DNA of 64,000 nucleotides, taken from CAKZNE01 sp964485405. Its GTDB lineage: Bacteria; Bacteroidota; Bacteroidia; Flavobacteriales; Schleiferiaceae. Below the pieces are notes generated by a model that was not told where the DNA came from, did no database searches, and saw nothing but the letters and a program-made list of their open reading frames with translations. The position numbers and the translations under genes are program-made. Location: NCBI GenBank assembly GCA_964485405.1, contig CAZAJG010000007.1, forward strand, positions 49,872 through 113,871, given 5' to 3'. Below are positions 17,831 to 26,415 of this stretch, piece by piece (the first letter of the stretch is position 1; each line of letters starts with the position of its first letter).

Positions 17831-18697
17831 TTAGTTTCCGAATATGCTGTTAAAGGTATGGGTGCTTTCCAATCGCACGCCCTTTTCTGTATGTTTTACT
17901 TTGCAAAGCTCGTTTTCATAGTCGTGCTCCATAAAAAGGAAATATCCTTTTTCTGCTGCTTCATGAAGAAACTTTTCTTTTTCGCTTAGTGTAATCAAAG
18001 GTCGTGTATCGTAACCCATTACATAAGCTAAAGGAATATGCCCCACACTGGGTAAAAGGTCTGCCATAAAAACGATGGTCTCTCCTTTGTATTTAATAAC
18101 CGGGCACATTTGTGCATCAGTATGGCCACTTACTACGAGTACATCAAAACCAAGCTCTGTAGAAAACACCCCGTCTGTATCCTGAGGTACATTTACATAG
18201 TTTAGTTGACCACTTTCTTGAATAGGTAAAATATTTTCCGATAAAAAGGACGCTCTTTCTCTTCGGTTGGGCTCGGTGGCCCATTTCCAATGCCTTTGAT
18301 TACTCCAAACCTTAGCTTTTGGAAAAGCAGGCTCATAAGCCGTTTTATTCGTATTCCACTGAATAGCGCCTCCACAATGATCAAAATGCAAGTGTGTTAA
18401 GAAAACATCGGTAATGTCATTTCTAGAATAACCTAATCTCTTCAGGTTTCCATCTAAAGTATCGTCTCCAAAAAGATAATAGTAGCTAAAAAACTTTTCG
18501 TTTTGCTTATCACCCATTCCCGTATCAACCAATATCAATCGGTCTCCATCTTCTATCAATATACTTCGCATACTCCAAGAGCACATATTATTTGCATCTG
18601 CAGGATTGGTTCTTTGCCAAATAGATTTTGGTACTACGCCAAACATAGCCCCACCATCTAATTTAAAGTTTCCTGTATTTATTGGGTGAATTGTCAT
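17831..18697 (-). CDS. Metallo-beta-lactamase fold hydrolase
   Basis: 288 residues. The metal-binding motif THLHFDHCGG is at about residue 100, with further ligands in VSGHTDAQ and EHDYENE near the end. No signal peptide, so cytoplasmic. The closest resemblance is to lactonase-like (AHL-lactonase or quinolone-degrading type) MBL proteins, but the family is broad and the substrate is not evident. Upstream of and probably co-transcribed with the M1 peptidase gene. Confidence 0.9.
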   Translation of the reverse strand: MTIHPINTGNFKLDGGAMFGVVPKSIWQRTNPADANNMCSWSMRSILIEDGDRLILVDTGMGDKQNEKFFSYYYLFGDDTLDGNLKRLGYSRNDITDVFLTHLHFDHCGGAIQWNTNKTAYEPAFPKAKVWSNQRHWKWATEPNRRERASFLSENILPIQESGQLNYVNVPQDTDGVFSTELGFDVLVVSGHTDAQMCPVIKYKGETIVFMADLLPSVGHIPLAYVMGYDTRPLITLSEKEKFLHEAAEKGYFLFMEHDYENELCKVKHTEKGVRLESTHTFNSIFGN

Positions 18698-18824
18698 TCT
18701 TAGATTTTGTTTGGTTTCAAAAATAAGGGTTTTTGTATACCTTCATTCCTCCTAAAATCATTGAGCATTTTTTATATTCAATAAGATTTGTTTTTTTACC
18801 GTTTAAATAACGAACAACTCCAAT

Positions 18825-19718
18825 ATGAAGCAAAGTTGGATCCTTATCATCTGTGCTATTTTCATTTCCGCTTGTAAGAGTGGTGTGCAATATGAAACGT
18901 ATGATTTTAAGATGGTAGATCGCGCGAAAAGCGGAAAGTTCTTAAAATCAGAGAGCAACCGTAGATCTGATAAATTCGCCATTCTTCTACCAGATCATTT
19001 TGATACTATCAATTGGGAAACCTCTCCAATTACGGCTTTTTTAAAAAGGGAGAAGTATCAAATTATTATTCCTCAACTGTATGGGGAAAATGAGTTTGAA
19101 GTGTTAAAGTTCAACAACAAACAACAGCGACTGCTCACCACATATTTTACAATCACTGAGCTTTTAACTAAAGGTATAATGGATAGCTCCTCTCATATTA
19201 TTGCCATTGGTTTTGGAGAAGGCGCTTATCTCATTCCGGAGTTGGTAAATAAACGACCCTTCATTCATGAATTCTTTATGATTAATTCTGGATTACACAG
19301 TTTTAGGCGAGAGCTGGAATATAAAATGGAAGAAGGCAGTCTTTCCTTTATTAGAGAACCACTCATTCAGCGTTTAGGGATTCGAAACTATAAACAAATG
19401 AAGCTCGCTTTAGGGCAGTTGGCAGTAGCGGAAGGCTACACTCAAAGTATGGGAGCTAAAACCGACAAAGACTGGAATTCCTATTATAATAATCCCGCAT
19501 TTGACGAATTTCATAAACTCACTACTCCAGGTTATGTGTTTATATCCGAAGAGTACCCTTACGTCAGTCTATCTGGAAAGCAGGAAATAGAATACAGTAT
19601 AAAAAACCATATTCATTCCGATCGTCTTCAGCTCATTCCTTTAAAAGGACAAGGAGAATTTGGTCAAACGTCAGAAGCTGATGCTCTAGTTAAAAAGCTA
19701 GCGGAATTTATTCGCTAA
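18825..19718 (+). CDS. Lipoprotein with alpha/beta-hydrolase-like fold, nucleophile missing
   Basis: 297 residues. A lipoprotein signal peptide ends in the lipobox FISAC (Cys17). The remainder has alternating beta/alpha segments like an alpha/beta hydrolase: a strand ending IIAIGFGEGAYLIPEL occupies the nucleophile-elbow position, but the GxSxG serine is replaced by glycine (GFGEG). It may therefore be a non-catalytic member, if the fold assignment is right. It is convergent with rpiB and the two coding ends overlap by 11 bases. Confidence 0.8.
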   Translation: MKQSWILIICAIFISACKSGVQYETYDFKMVDRAKSGKFLKSESNRRSDKFAILLPDHFDTINWETSPITAFLKREKYQIIIPQLYGENEFEVLKFNNKQQRLLTTYFTITELLTKGIMDSSSHIIAIGFGEGAYLIPELVNKRPFIHEFFMINSGLHSFRRELEYKMEEGSLSFIREPLIQRLGIRNYKQMKLALGQLAVAEGYTQSMGAKTDKDWNSYYNNPAFDEFHKLTTPGYVFISEEYPYVSLSGKQEIEYSIKNHIHSDRLQLIPLKGQGEFGQTSEADALVKKLAEFIR

Positions 19719-20142
19719 GGGCAATTTTATCTACTCTTCTTTGATGGCGCCCTCCTTCAAACTCAGCGTTTATAAAAGCATCCACAATACTCAAACCTTC
19801 TTCTTCACTTATAAAGCGAGCTGGTAGGGCAAGTACGTTAGCATTATTATGTTGCCTCGCTAGGGTAGCAATTTCACTAGTCCATGAAAGAGCCGAACGT
19901 ATTGCGGCATGTTTATTAACCGTCATGTTAATACCATTACCACTTCCGCATATTACAATACCTAAATCAGCGGTACCTTTTTCAACCTCATTCGCTACAG
20001 GATGACCGAAATCAGGATAATCTACACTCTCCTCGTTGTTCGGACCTAAGTTGTGCATTTCTATACCTTGCGTTTCTAAATGGTCAACTACTTTTTGTTT
20101 TAGTTGAAATCCAGCATGATCGGATGCTATGGCTATTTTCAT
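19708..20142 (-). CDS. rpiB: Ribose 5-phosphate isomerase B
   Basis: 144 residues. Interconverts ribulose 5-phosphate and ribose 5-phosphate. Visible hallmarks are the N-terminal IAIASDHAGFQLKQ, the active-site cysteine in VICGSGNGI (about residue 66; CGTGIG in many homologues, so Ser replaces Thr here) and the helix ARQHNNANVLALPAR. Full family length. It is the leftmost of the divergent pair around the 20.1-20.65 kb gap. Confidence 0.95.
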   Translation of the reverse strand: MKIAIASDHAGFQLKQKVVDHLETQGIEMHNLGPNNEESVDYPDFGHPVANEVEKGTADLGIVICGSGNGINMTVNKHAAIRSALSWTSEIATLARQHNNANVLALPARFISEEEGLSIVDAFINAEFEGGRHQRRVDKIALSE

Positions 20143-20656
20143 GGTTGTTTTGATTTATGCAGTGTTCTTAATTCACTCTGGCAAATATAGCGCGAGATGC
20201 TCTGTTGATAACTGTTAATAACTCCATAAAAGCCGCACGATCAGTTTTTTACTATTCACAAGTTTCTGTAACACCTAAATAAAGGGTTGTTCATTACTTT
20301 TTAAAACAAGCGTTTGACTTTTTCGTTAGAATTTACAATTGCACATTTTTTTGACTTAAGCGTAGCAATTAATTAATTCTTGTATCAACTTTTTCAACGG
20401 TTCAACTGTTGGATATTAACGGCTGAGTGAAAAATATTTTTTCAAAAATACGATCTTAACAAAGCTTGCTAACAATTGTTAATTAAATTCGTTTCAGATT
20501 GTAATTGAACTTATTACCCTAGTTATAAGTGTCGGTAGTATGTTGAAAAGGTTTTACAGCTTACAAAAGCAACTATTTGCTCATAATTTTATCAAAGTAA
20601 TAAACAGCCCATTATTATCATTATAGTTTTAAAGATTTAAAAAAGAATATATATAT
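20143..20656. other. 514-base non-coding region, AT-rich
   Basis: The longest stretch without a gene. It separates divergent rpiB and the MORN-type protein gene. It is AT-rich and holds related short motifs: TGTTGATAACTGTTAATAAC near 20202-20221, AACAATTGTTAATTAA near 20471-20486, and AATTAATTAATTC near 20367. A partial palindrome CAACGGTTCAACTGTTG is at about 20396-20412. One TGTTGATAA resembles a DnaA box with one mismatch. No open reading frame, RNA gene or terminator was recognised. Confidence 0.6.
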
Positions 20657-22216
20657 ATGTTATTAAGAACCTTGCTCATCCTTCCGTTTGTTTTGGCTTC
20701 TCTACTTTTGAGCAGTCAAAATACAGATAGCCTTGAGTTCAAAACATATTTTTACGAAGGAGGAGCCAAATCCAGTGAAGGTTACCTCAAAAATGGAAAG
20801 CCAGAAGGCTATTGGCGAAGCTATTACCGCAATGGAAAGTTAAAAACGGAGGGAAACCGAAAGAGCTATGCCTTGGATAGTGTTTGGAGTTTTTACGCAC
20901 AAAGTGGAGAAAAAACAGTGGAAATCACGTATCAAAAAGGCGTAAAACAAGGATTAACCCGAACGTTTAAAAATCAAAAAGTTATCCGCGAAGATAATTT
21001 TGTGGATGATAAAATTGAAGGTTTTAGTAAAGAGTTTTTCCCTTCAGGAGAGCTAAAGAATGAACTTCCGTATAAGAAGAATCAAAAACAAGGTGTAGGT
21101 TTTGAATACGATAAAAGTGGTAAAATCATCACTTTAAACACCTATAAAGCCAATGTGCTGGTTAAGCAGCGTAAAATAAATCGCGAAGACGAGCAGAAGC
21201 AAAAGCAAGGCATGTGGATGACTTTTCATAAAAATAGAAAAGTAGCCATTGAAGGACCATATGTGAATAACCTAAAAAATGGCTATTGGAAGTTTTATAA
21301 ATCGGATGGAAACCTGATTAAGGTAGAGAAATGGATTATGGGTGTGCTACAAGAAAATGCAAGCGAAGTAGCAAAAATTGAAATTAAAACAACTTTAAAT
21401 CCAGAAACTGGAACTATTGCTACTAGAGGTTCGTATAGAAATGGAGAAAAGGAAGGAGTGCATCGTGAATATGATGAAAACGGTAACGTAATAGGTTCCA
21501 AAATCTATGAAAAAGGTTTTGTTCTTTTTGAAGGAATAATAGATGAGCAAGGAAGAAAACAAGGACCGTGGAAAGAATTTTTTCGCACTGGAGAGCTAAA
21601 AGCAGAAGGAAAGTACAAAGACGATCTGAAAATTAGAAAATGGGTTTACTACTACATCAATGGTAAAGTAGAGCAGAGTGGCGATTACCTGAGAGGAAAG
21701 CCAGAAGGGATATGGAAGTGGTATTTTGAAGATGGTCAGGTTTTACTTGAAGAAGAATATGTAGATGGTTTGGAAGACGGTCCTTCCGTGGAATACAGCG
21801 ATACAAGCACCGTAATAGCTAAAGGAAATTATATTGAAGGCTTAAAGGATGGGGAATGGTTTTATCAGGTAAACGATTACAAGGAAATTGGTAAATACTT
21901 TGATGGACAAAGAACCGGGACGTGGACGCACTATTTTGATACCGATAAGGTTAGATTTAAGGGAGATTATGAAAATGGCTTAGAATCCGGTTTTCATGTG
22001 TACTACTATGATAATGAACAGGTGGAAAGAAGAGGAAAGTATGCTGGAGGTTTAAAGGAAGGGATATGGGAATATTTTGAACCGGATGGTACGCGCACCA
22101 TTACCATTGAGTATAGTGCCGGTGTAGAAACAAAGTATAATGGCGAAAAAATCAGTTACGGTAGACGTTTGGATCGTGAAATAGCTAAAGAAAAAGCTTC
22201 AAAAGAAAGCGAGTAA
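20657..22216 (+). CDS. Secreted MORN-2 / YwqK-type repeat protein
   Basis: 519 residues with a signal peptide (residues 1-20, LVLLASLLLSSQ-like). Nearly the whole mature protein is built of repeats of about 22 residues of the form YxNGKxEGxWxxYYxNGxLxxEG, the MORN-2/YwqK pattern; about 18-20 copies can be counted. Such repeats form extended beta sheets. Despite database names mentioning antitoxin, no toxin gene is near. The tail (REIAKEKASKESE) is a charged helix. Function unknown; probably periplasmic or surface exposed. Confidence 0.9.
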   Translation: MLLRTLLILPFVLASLLLSSQNTDSLEFKTYFYEGGAKSSEGYLKNGKPEGYWRSYYRNGKLKTEGNRKSYALDSVWSFYAQSGEKTVEITYQKGVKQGLTRTFKNQKVIREDNFVDDKIEGFSKEFFPSGELKNELPYKKNQKQGVGFEYDKSGKIITLNTYKANVLVKQRKINREDEQKQKQGMWMTFHKNRKVAIEGPYVNNLKNGYWKFYKSDGNLIKVEKWIMGVLQENASEVAKIEIKTTLNPETGTIATRGSYRNGEKEGVHREYDENGNVIGSKIYEKGFVLFEGIIDEQGRKQGPWKEFFRTGELKAEGKYKDDLKIRKWVYYYINGKVEQSGDYLRGKPEGIWKWYFEDGQVLLEEEYVDGLEDGPSVEYSDTSTVIAKGNYIEGLKDGEWFYQVNDYKEIGKYFDGQRTGTWTHYFDTDKVRFKGDYENGLESGFHVYYYDNEQVERRGKYAGGLKEGIWEYFEPDGTRTITIEYSAGVETKYNGEKISYGRRLDREIAKEKASKESE

Positions 22217-22412
22217 ACTAAGACTAAAATCCATTAAAGAGGTTATTTAAAATTACTCTTCTTCAAAAAAATCAATGTTGTTTGGTATACCATTATCTAT
22301 GTTGAAGTAGACAAAAGGGGGACAAATATTCCTACTCAGCTCTACAGTAATCCAAACAGATGGGATAGTTCTAATTTTAGGCTTTTTATAAATTTTAATC
22401 CTGACTTAAAGG

Positions 22413-23438
22413 ATGGGGAATAAAAAGCTTTTCACTAATTTTTTAAAACCGTTGGCCCTTTTTATCGTCACGGGAGCCATACTTCTACTTTCAGATCTCG
22501 ATAAAAGAGAGGGATATATTTCTACGGAAGAAAATTCGGATACTTCATCTATTTATAAAATAGCCTACATCGGTTTTTCCAATTCGGCACCTGTAGAAGA
22601 TACGGAGAACGGCATTAGAGATGTAATTAAAGAACTTGGATGGAATGAGAAGGTTACAGTAGATAGTTATAATGCGCAGAGCGATATGGCTGTTGTAAGT
22701 AACTTAATTGATAATATCCAGTCCAAATCCTATCAAATGGTTATTTCAGCTTGTACACCTACAACACAGGCTGTAGCGCATAAAGTAACCGATAAGCCGA
22801 TTGTGTTTTGTACCGTGGCCGATCCTATCTTTTCTGGTTTAGGAGATAGTTTTGAAAAGCATCCTGATAATATTACTGGAATATCGGTAATGGCGGATTT
22901 TGAAGGAACTTTAAAAATGGTTAAAAAGATACTACCCAATTGTAAAAAAGTAGGTAGTCTTTACAATCCAGCGGAATCAAATTCTGAAGCCTCTAAAGTT
23001 CAGCTGGAAAAAGCGGCTAAAGCTTTGGGATTAGAATTAGTTACCATTCCCGTGGGTTCAGCTGGAGAAATAAGCGATGCTACTCTAGCCCTTTTAACGA
23101 AAGATATTGATGCAATTTGTCAAATTGTAGATAACCTTTCTGCTACAGCGTATTCAGGAATACTAAAAGAGGTGAATAAAACAGATATGCCCTATTTCAC
23201 CTTTATGACCCGACCTGTAAAGGCCGGTGCGCTTTTAGGAGTAAGCAGAGATTATTACGAAAATGGAAGGGATGCCATGAAGTTAGCCGCACGAATTATA
23301 GAAGGAGAATCTCCCGGTAATATTCCTTTCAGATTGGTGGGTAAAACCAAGGTAGCCCTTAATGTTTCCACACAAGAGAGATTGGGATTAAACATTCCGG
23401 ATGAAATAAGGAAAGAAGTTACCGAAATCATAGAGTAA
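22413..23438 (+). CDS. ABC transporter substrate-binding protein (ABC_sub_bind / COG2984 type)
   Basis: 341 residues. An N-terminal hydrophobic segment (about 9-26, PLALFIVTGAILLLSDL) serves as signal or anchor. The mature part has two lobes: IAYIGFSNSAPVEDTENGIRD opens the first; VGSLYNPAESNSEASK opens the second, both typical of the ABC_sub_bind family. Homologues include TrpX-type tryptophan/tyrosine binders, but most have unknown ligands. First gene of a five-gene unit; the STAS gene follows after 4 bases, and the cognate permease and ATPase after that. Confidence 0.92.
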   Translation: MGNKKLFTNFLKPLALFIVTGAILLLSDLDKREGYISTEENSDTSSIYKIAYIGFSNSAPVEDTENGIRDVIKELGWNEKVTVDSYNAQSDMAVVSNLIDNIQSKSYQMVISACTPTTQAVAHKVTDKPIVFCTVADPIFSGLGDSFEKHPDNITGISVMADFEGTLKMVKKILPNCKKVGSLYNPAESNSEASKVQLEKAAKALGLELVTIPVGSAGEISDATLALLTKDIDAICQIVDNLSATAYSGILKEVNKTDMPYFTFMTRPVKAGALLGVSRDYYENGRDAMKLAARIIEGESPGNIPFRLVGKTKVALNVSTQERLGLNIPDEIRKEVTEIIE

Positions 23439-23442
23439 AATC

Positions 23443-24678
23443 ATGTCAGAAACTTTAGATATAAAACGAGTAAAGCAAACCAATCAATCGGATTTGCTGC
23501 TTAAAGGAAGGTTGGATGCTTTTGGGGCTCGTGTACTCCAAGAAGAGTTGGATGAGTTGATAAAAGAAGGACAATTTAATGTATGTCTGAATTTTAAAGA
23601 GGTTGCTTTTTTAAGCAGTGCTGGCATTCGGATTTTAATCAAATACTTTAAGGAGCTCAAAGGAATTGGTGGTTTTTTAAAATTTACAGATCTATCCGAT
23701 AAGATTAGTGAAGTAGTGAACCTAGCCGGTTTAAAACACCTATTTGACATTAAACAAGAAGTAAAAACTCCGAAAAATGAAAAGCAGGAGGTTTTAGAGA
23801 AAACTACCGAATCAGGCATTTTTAAAGTACTCAAAAAAGAAGAGAAAAAGCTTAAAGCCAGAGTTACCGGAAACCCAAAACTTTTAGAGAGTGGTTTTAC
23901 AGCTTCAGATACAAGCGTTAAGGAAATTACAAAGACTACCTATGGATTAGGATTGGGAGCTATTGGTGATGATTTTGAGGATACGCATAAGCGCTTTGGA
24001 GAATTTATGGCTCTACAGAATACAGCTATTTATTTACCCACAGATGGCAGTAAGAGCGTAGATTTTATGGTGAAGAGCAATCAACTAATTCCAAAGGTAG
24101 TATCGCTATACAACTTGCTTTTTGAAGGAGAATTTGGGACGTTTTTAAACTTTGAGCATAAAGAGAATCATACATCTATACCTTTATCTGAGTTGGCTTC
24201 TACCCTCTTTCAAATTCAAGAGGCTAAAATGCTGGGCATGGTAATGCTCTCCGAAACTTCGGGTTTATGTGGTTGTAGTTTAAGTACACCACCTTCGGGA
24301 GAACAATCCTTATTTTCCTATCCATCCATTAAAGAAAATTTGAATTTTACCACTGAACCAGGGCATGGAGGTTCTTTAACCTTAACCGTTGGGATCCTAC
24401 ATCAAAACAATACAGATTTAATGGCCTATACAAGACCATTACCAAATACAGATTTATGGGGTCATTTTCATACCGCAGTTTTTGATTTTAGTCCAATACA
24501 AAAAGATAATTCCAATTTGAGTGGTATTGTAACCCAACTATTGGAAAACAATCGTATCCATAACTTTTTACACTTGCTTAACGATAATCGATCGCATAAC
24601 GGTATTGGAGAAAGTGGTTTTAAAAGAGGCTGCTGCTGGGTAGGAAGCATTGATGAACTTAAAAATACAGCCAACTAA
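23443..24678 (+). CDS. STAS domain protein with large unknown C-terminal domain
   Basis: 411 residues. Residues 1-105 form a STAS domain as in anti-sigma factor antagonists: LKGRLDAFGARVLQEEL, then FLSSAGIRILI with Ser58/Ser59 at the usual phospho-acceptor position. After a charged linker (about 106-155) comes a roughly 250-residue domain I do not recognise, with YGLGLGAIGDDFEDT at its start and Cys-rich spots SGLCGCSLS and RGCCWVG. No membrane segment. It lies inside an ABC transporter operon and its stop overlaps the permease start (TAATG). A signal-integrating role is inferred. Confidence 0.88.
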   Translation: MSETLDIKRVKQTNQSDLLLKGRLDAFGARVLQEELDELIKEGQFNVCLNFKEVAFLSSAGIRILIKYFKELKGIGGFLKFTDLSDKISEVVNLAGLKHLFDIKQEVKTPKNEKQEVLEKTTESGIFKVLKKEEKKLKARVTGNPKLLESGFTASDTSVKEITKTTYGLGLGAIGDDFEDTHKRFGEFMALQNTAIYLPTDGSKSVDFMVKSNQLIPKVVSLYNLLFEGEFGTFLNFEHKENHTSIPLSELASTLFQIQEAKMLGMVMLSETSGLCGCSLSTPPSGEQSLFSYPSIKENLNFTTEPGHGGSLTLTVGILHQNNTDLMAYTRPLPNTDLWGHFHTAVFDFSPIQKDNSNLSGIVTQLLENNRIHNFLHLLNDNRSHNGIGESGFKRGCCWVGSIDELKNTAN

Positions 24679-25616
24679 TGTCAGTACTTATAGGATCCTT
24701 AACCATCGGTTTAATACTTGCACTGCTTGCACTCGGTGTTTTTATTACGTTTAAAATTTTTCATTTTCCAGATCTTACTACAGAAGGGTCCATCACTTTT
24801 GGAGCAGCTATAACAGCTACTTTAATTGTAAAAGGATACGATCCGATTTTAGCAGTGGGTATTGCCTTTTTAGGAGGTTGTTTGGCAGGAATTGTAACGG
24901 GAATACTGCACACCGTGTTTAAGCTAAATGGATTGCTTTCTGGAATATTGGTTATGACGGCTTTGTACTCCATCAACCTTCATGTGATGGGTAGGAGTAA
25001 CATTCCCCTTTTATCAGAAACTACGCTTATTACGCAGTTTGAAAGCTTGGCAAATCCAGACCAAACCATTAATGTTTTAGGATGGATGATTCCGGAAGCA
25101 GATCTTATAGTACTGGGATGTATCTTACTCATCACCTTGCTTATAGGCTTGTTCTTAAATGCCTTTTTTAAAACAGATTTAGGTATGGCCATGCGTGCAG
25201 CAGGCAACAACGACCAAATGATTAGAGCTTTAGGTGCAAACACTAAAGTGTATATGATACTTGGTATAGCATTGAGCAATGGATTGATTGCAGTTTCTGG
25301 AGGATTATTGGCGCAATACCAAGGATTTGCTGATGTTCAAATGGGCATTGGTATGGTGGTTTGGGGTTTAGCCAGTGTTATTATTGGAGAAGCTTTAATC
25401 CATACAAAAAGTGTAGGTTTTCTCATTTTCGGAGCCATAATGGGTTCGGTAATTTTTCGTCAGTTGGTGGCTATTGCGCTACAATGGGGAATGGATCCCA
25501 ACGATTTAAAATTAATAACGGCCTTGTTTGTTTTTGTAGCCCTTATTCTACCCGGATTACTCAATAAATTAGAAAATCGTAGAAAGATTAAAAAGCTGAA
25601 TCATGTTGAAGATTAA
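24678..25616 (+). CDS. ABC transporter permease (COG4120 type)
   Basis: 312 residues with about eight to nine membrane helices. The segment FKIFHFPDLTTEGSITFGAAI near the start and TDLGMAMRAAGNNDQMIRALGAN (two parts) in the middle match the BPD_transp_2 permeases that partner ABC_sub_bind proteins. It forms the transmembrane channel of the importer. Starts within the stop of the STAS gene and its own end overlaps the ATPase gene by 14 bases, so the genes are translationally coupled. Confidence 0.93.
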   Translation: MSVLIGSLTIGLILALLALGVFITFKIFHFPDLTTEGSITFGAAITATLIVKGYDPILAVGIAFLGGCLAGIVTGILHTVFKLNGLLSGILVMTALYSINLHVMGRSNIPLLSETTLITQFESLANPDQTINVLGWMIPEADLIVLGCILLITLLIGLFLNAFFKTDLGMAMRAAGNNDQMIRALGANTKVYMILGIALSNGLIAVSGGLLAQYQGFADVQMGIGMVVWGLASVIIGEALIHTKSVGFLIFGAIMGSVIFRQLVAIALQWGMDPNDLKLITALFVFVALILPGLLNKLENRRKIKKLNHVED

Positions 25617-26415
25617 TAACATATATAAAACATTTAATCCCGATTCAGTAAATGAAGTGAGAGCTTTAAGAGGCGTATCGGTTGATATTGAAGAGGGAGA
25701 TTTTGTTTGCGTTTTAGGAACAAATGGTTCTGGTAAATCTACCATGTTGAATGCGGTGGCCGGAACCTTTTTGGTAGATCAAGGAGAAATACTACTCAAC
25801 AAGCACAACTTAACGCGTATGCCTGAACACAAACGCGCAAAGTATATTGGAAGAGTATTTCAAAATCCATTTAGTGGTACAGCTCCAGATATGACCATTG
25901 CTGAAAATATAGCACTGGCGGCAAAAAGAGGAATGAAAAGAGGATTATCCAGATCGCTGTCTCCTTCAAAAATGGATGAATTTATTGCGCCTGTAGAGAA
26001 CTTAAAAATGGGATTAGAAGATCGATTGGAAAATCCTATTGGTAAACTATCGGGTGGGCAAAGACAAGCTTTAACGCTTTTAATGGCGAGTTGGCGAAAA
26101 CCAGAGTTACTACTCTTGGATGAGCATACAGCAGCTTTAGATCCAAAAACAGCAGCCAAGGTAATTGAGCTTACTAAGAGTATAGTGGAAAGAGATAATC
26201 TCACTACACTAATGGTAACACACTCCATGCAACAGGCAGTTAATTTAGGAAACCGCATCTTGATGCTGCATAAAGGAAAAGTGGCTTACGACATAAAAGG
26301 CAGCGATAAAAAACACATACGTGTAAATGATCTATTGGCCTTATTTGATGATATTAGAAGAAAGGAATTGATTGACGAATCTGTGGCTGAACTGATACAA
26401 AGGGAATATGTATGA
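25603..26415 (+). CDS. ABC transporter ATP-binding protein (COG1101 type)
   Basis: 270 residues. Walker A is GTNGSGKST (about residues 39-47), the Q-loop FQNPFSGTAPDMTIAEN matches this subgroup, the signature is LSGGQRQALTLLMA and Walker B LLLLDEHTAALDP, with the usual ABC Pro after DE replaced by His, a feature I recall in this class. The downstream switch region is TLMVTHSMQQA. It powers the importer encoded with it. It overlaps the next gene (ATGA). Confidence 0.94.
   Translation: MLKINNIYKTFNPDSVNEVRALRGVSVDIEEGDFVCVLGTNGSGKSTMLNAVAGTFLVDQGEILLNKHNLTRMPEHKRAKYIGRVFQNPFSGTAPDMTIAENIALAAKRGMKRGLSRSLSPSKMDEFIAPVENLKMGLEDRLENPIGKLSGGQRQALTLLMASWRKPELLLLDEHTAALDPKTAAKVIELTKSIVERDNLTTLMVTHSMQQAVNLGNRILMLHKGKVAYDIKGSDKKHIRVNDLLALFDDIRRKELIDESVAELIQREYV

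Noticed and set aside
20657..22216. YwqK-type protein as antitoxin of a toxin-antitoxin pair
   Set aside because: It is secreted, very long and has no toxin-like neighbour; the label comes only from the repeat family name.
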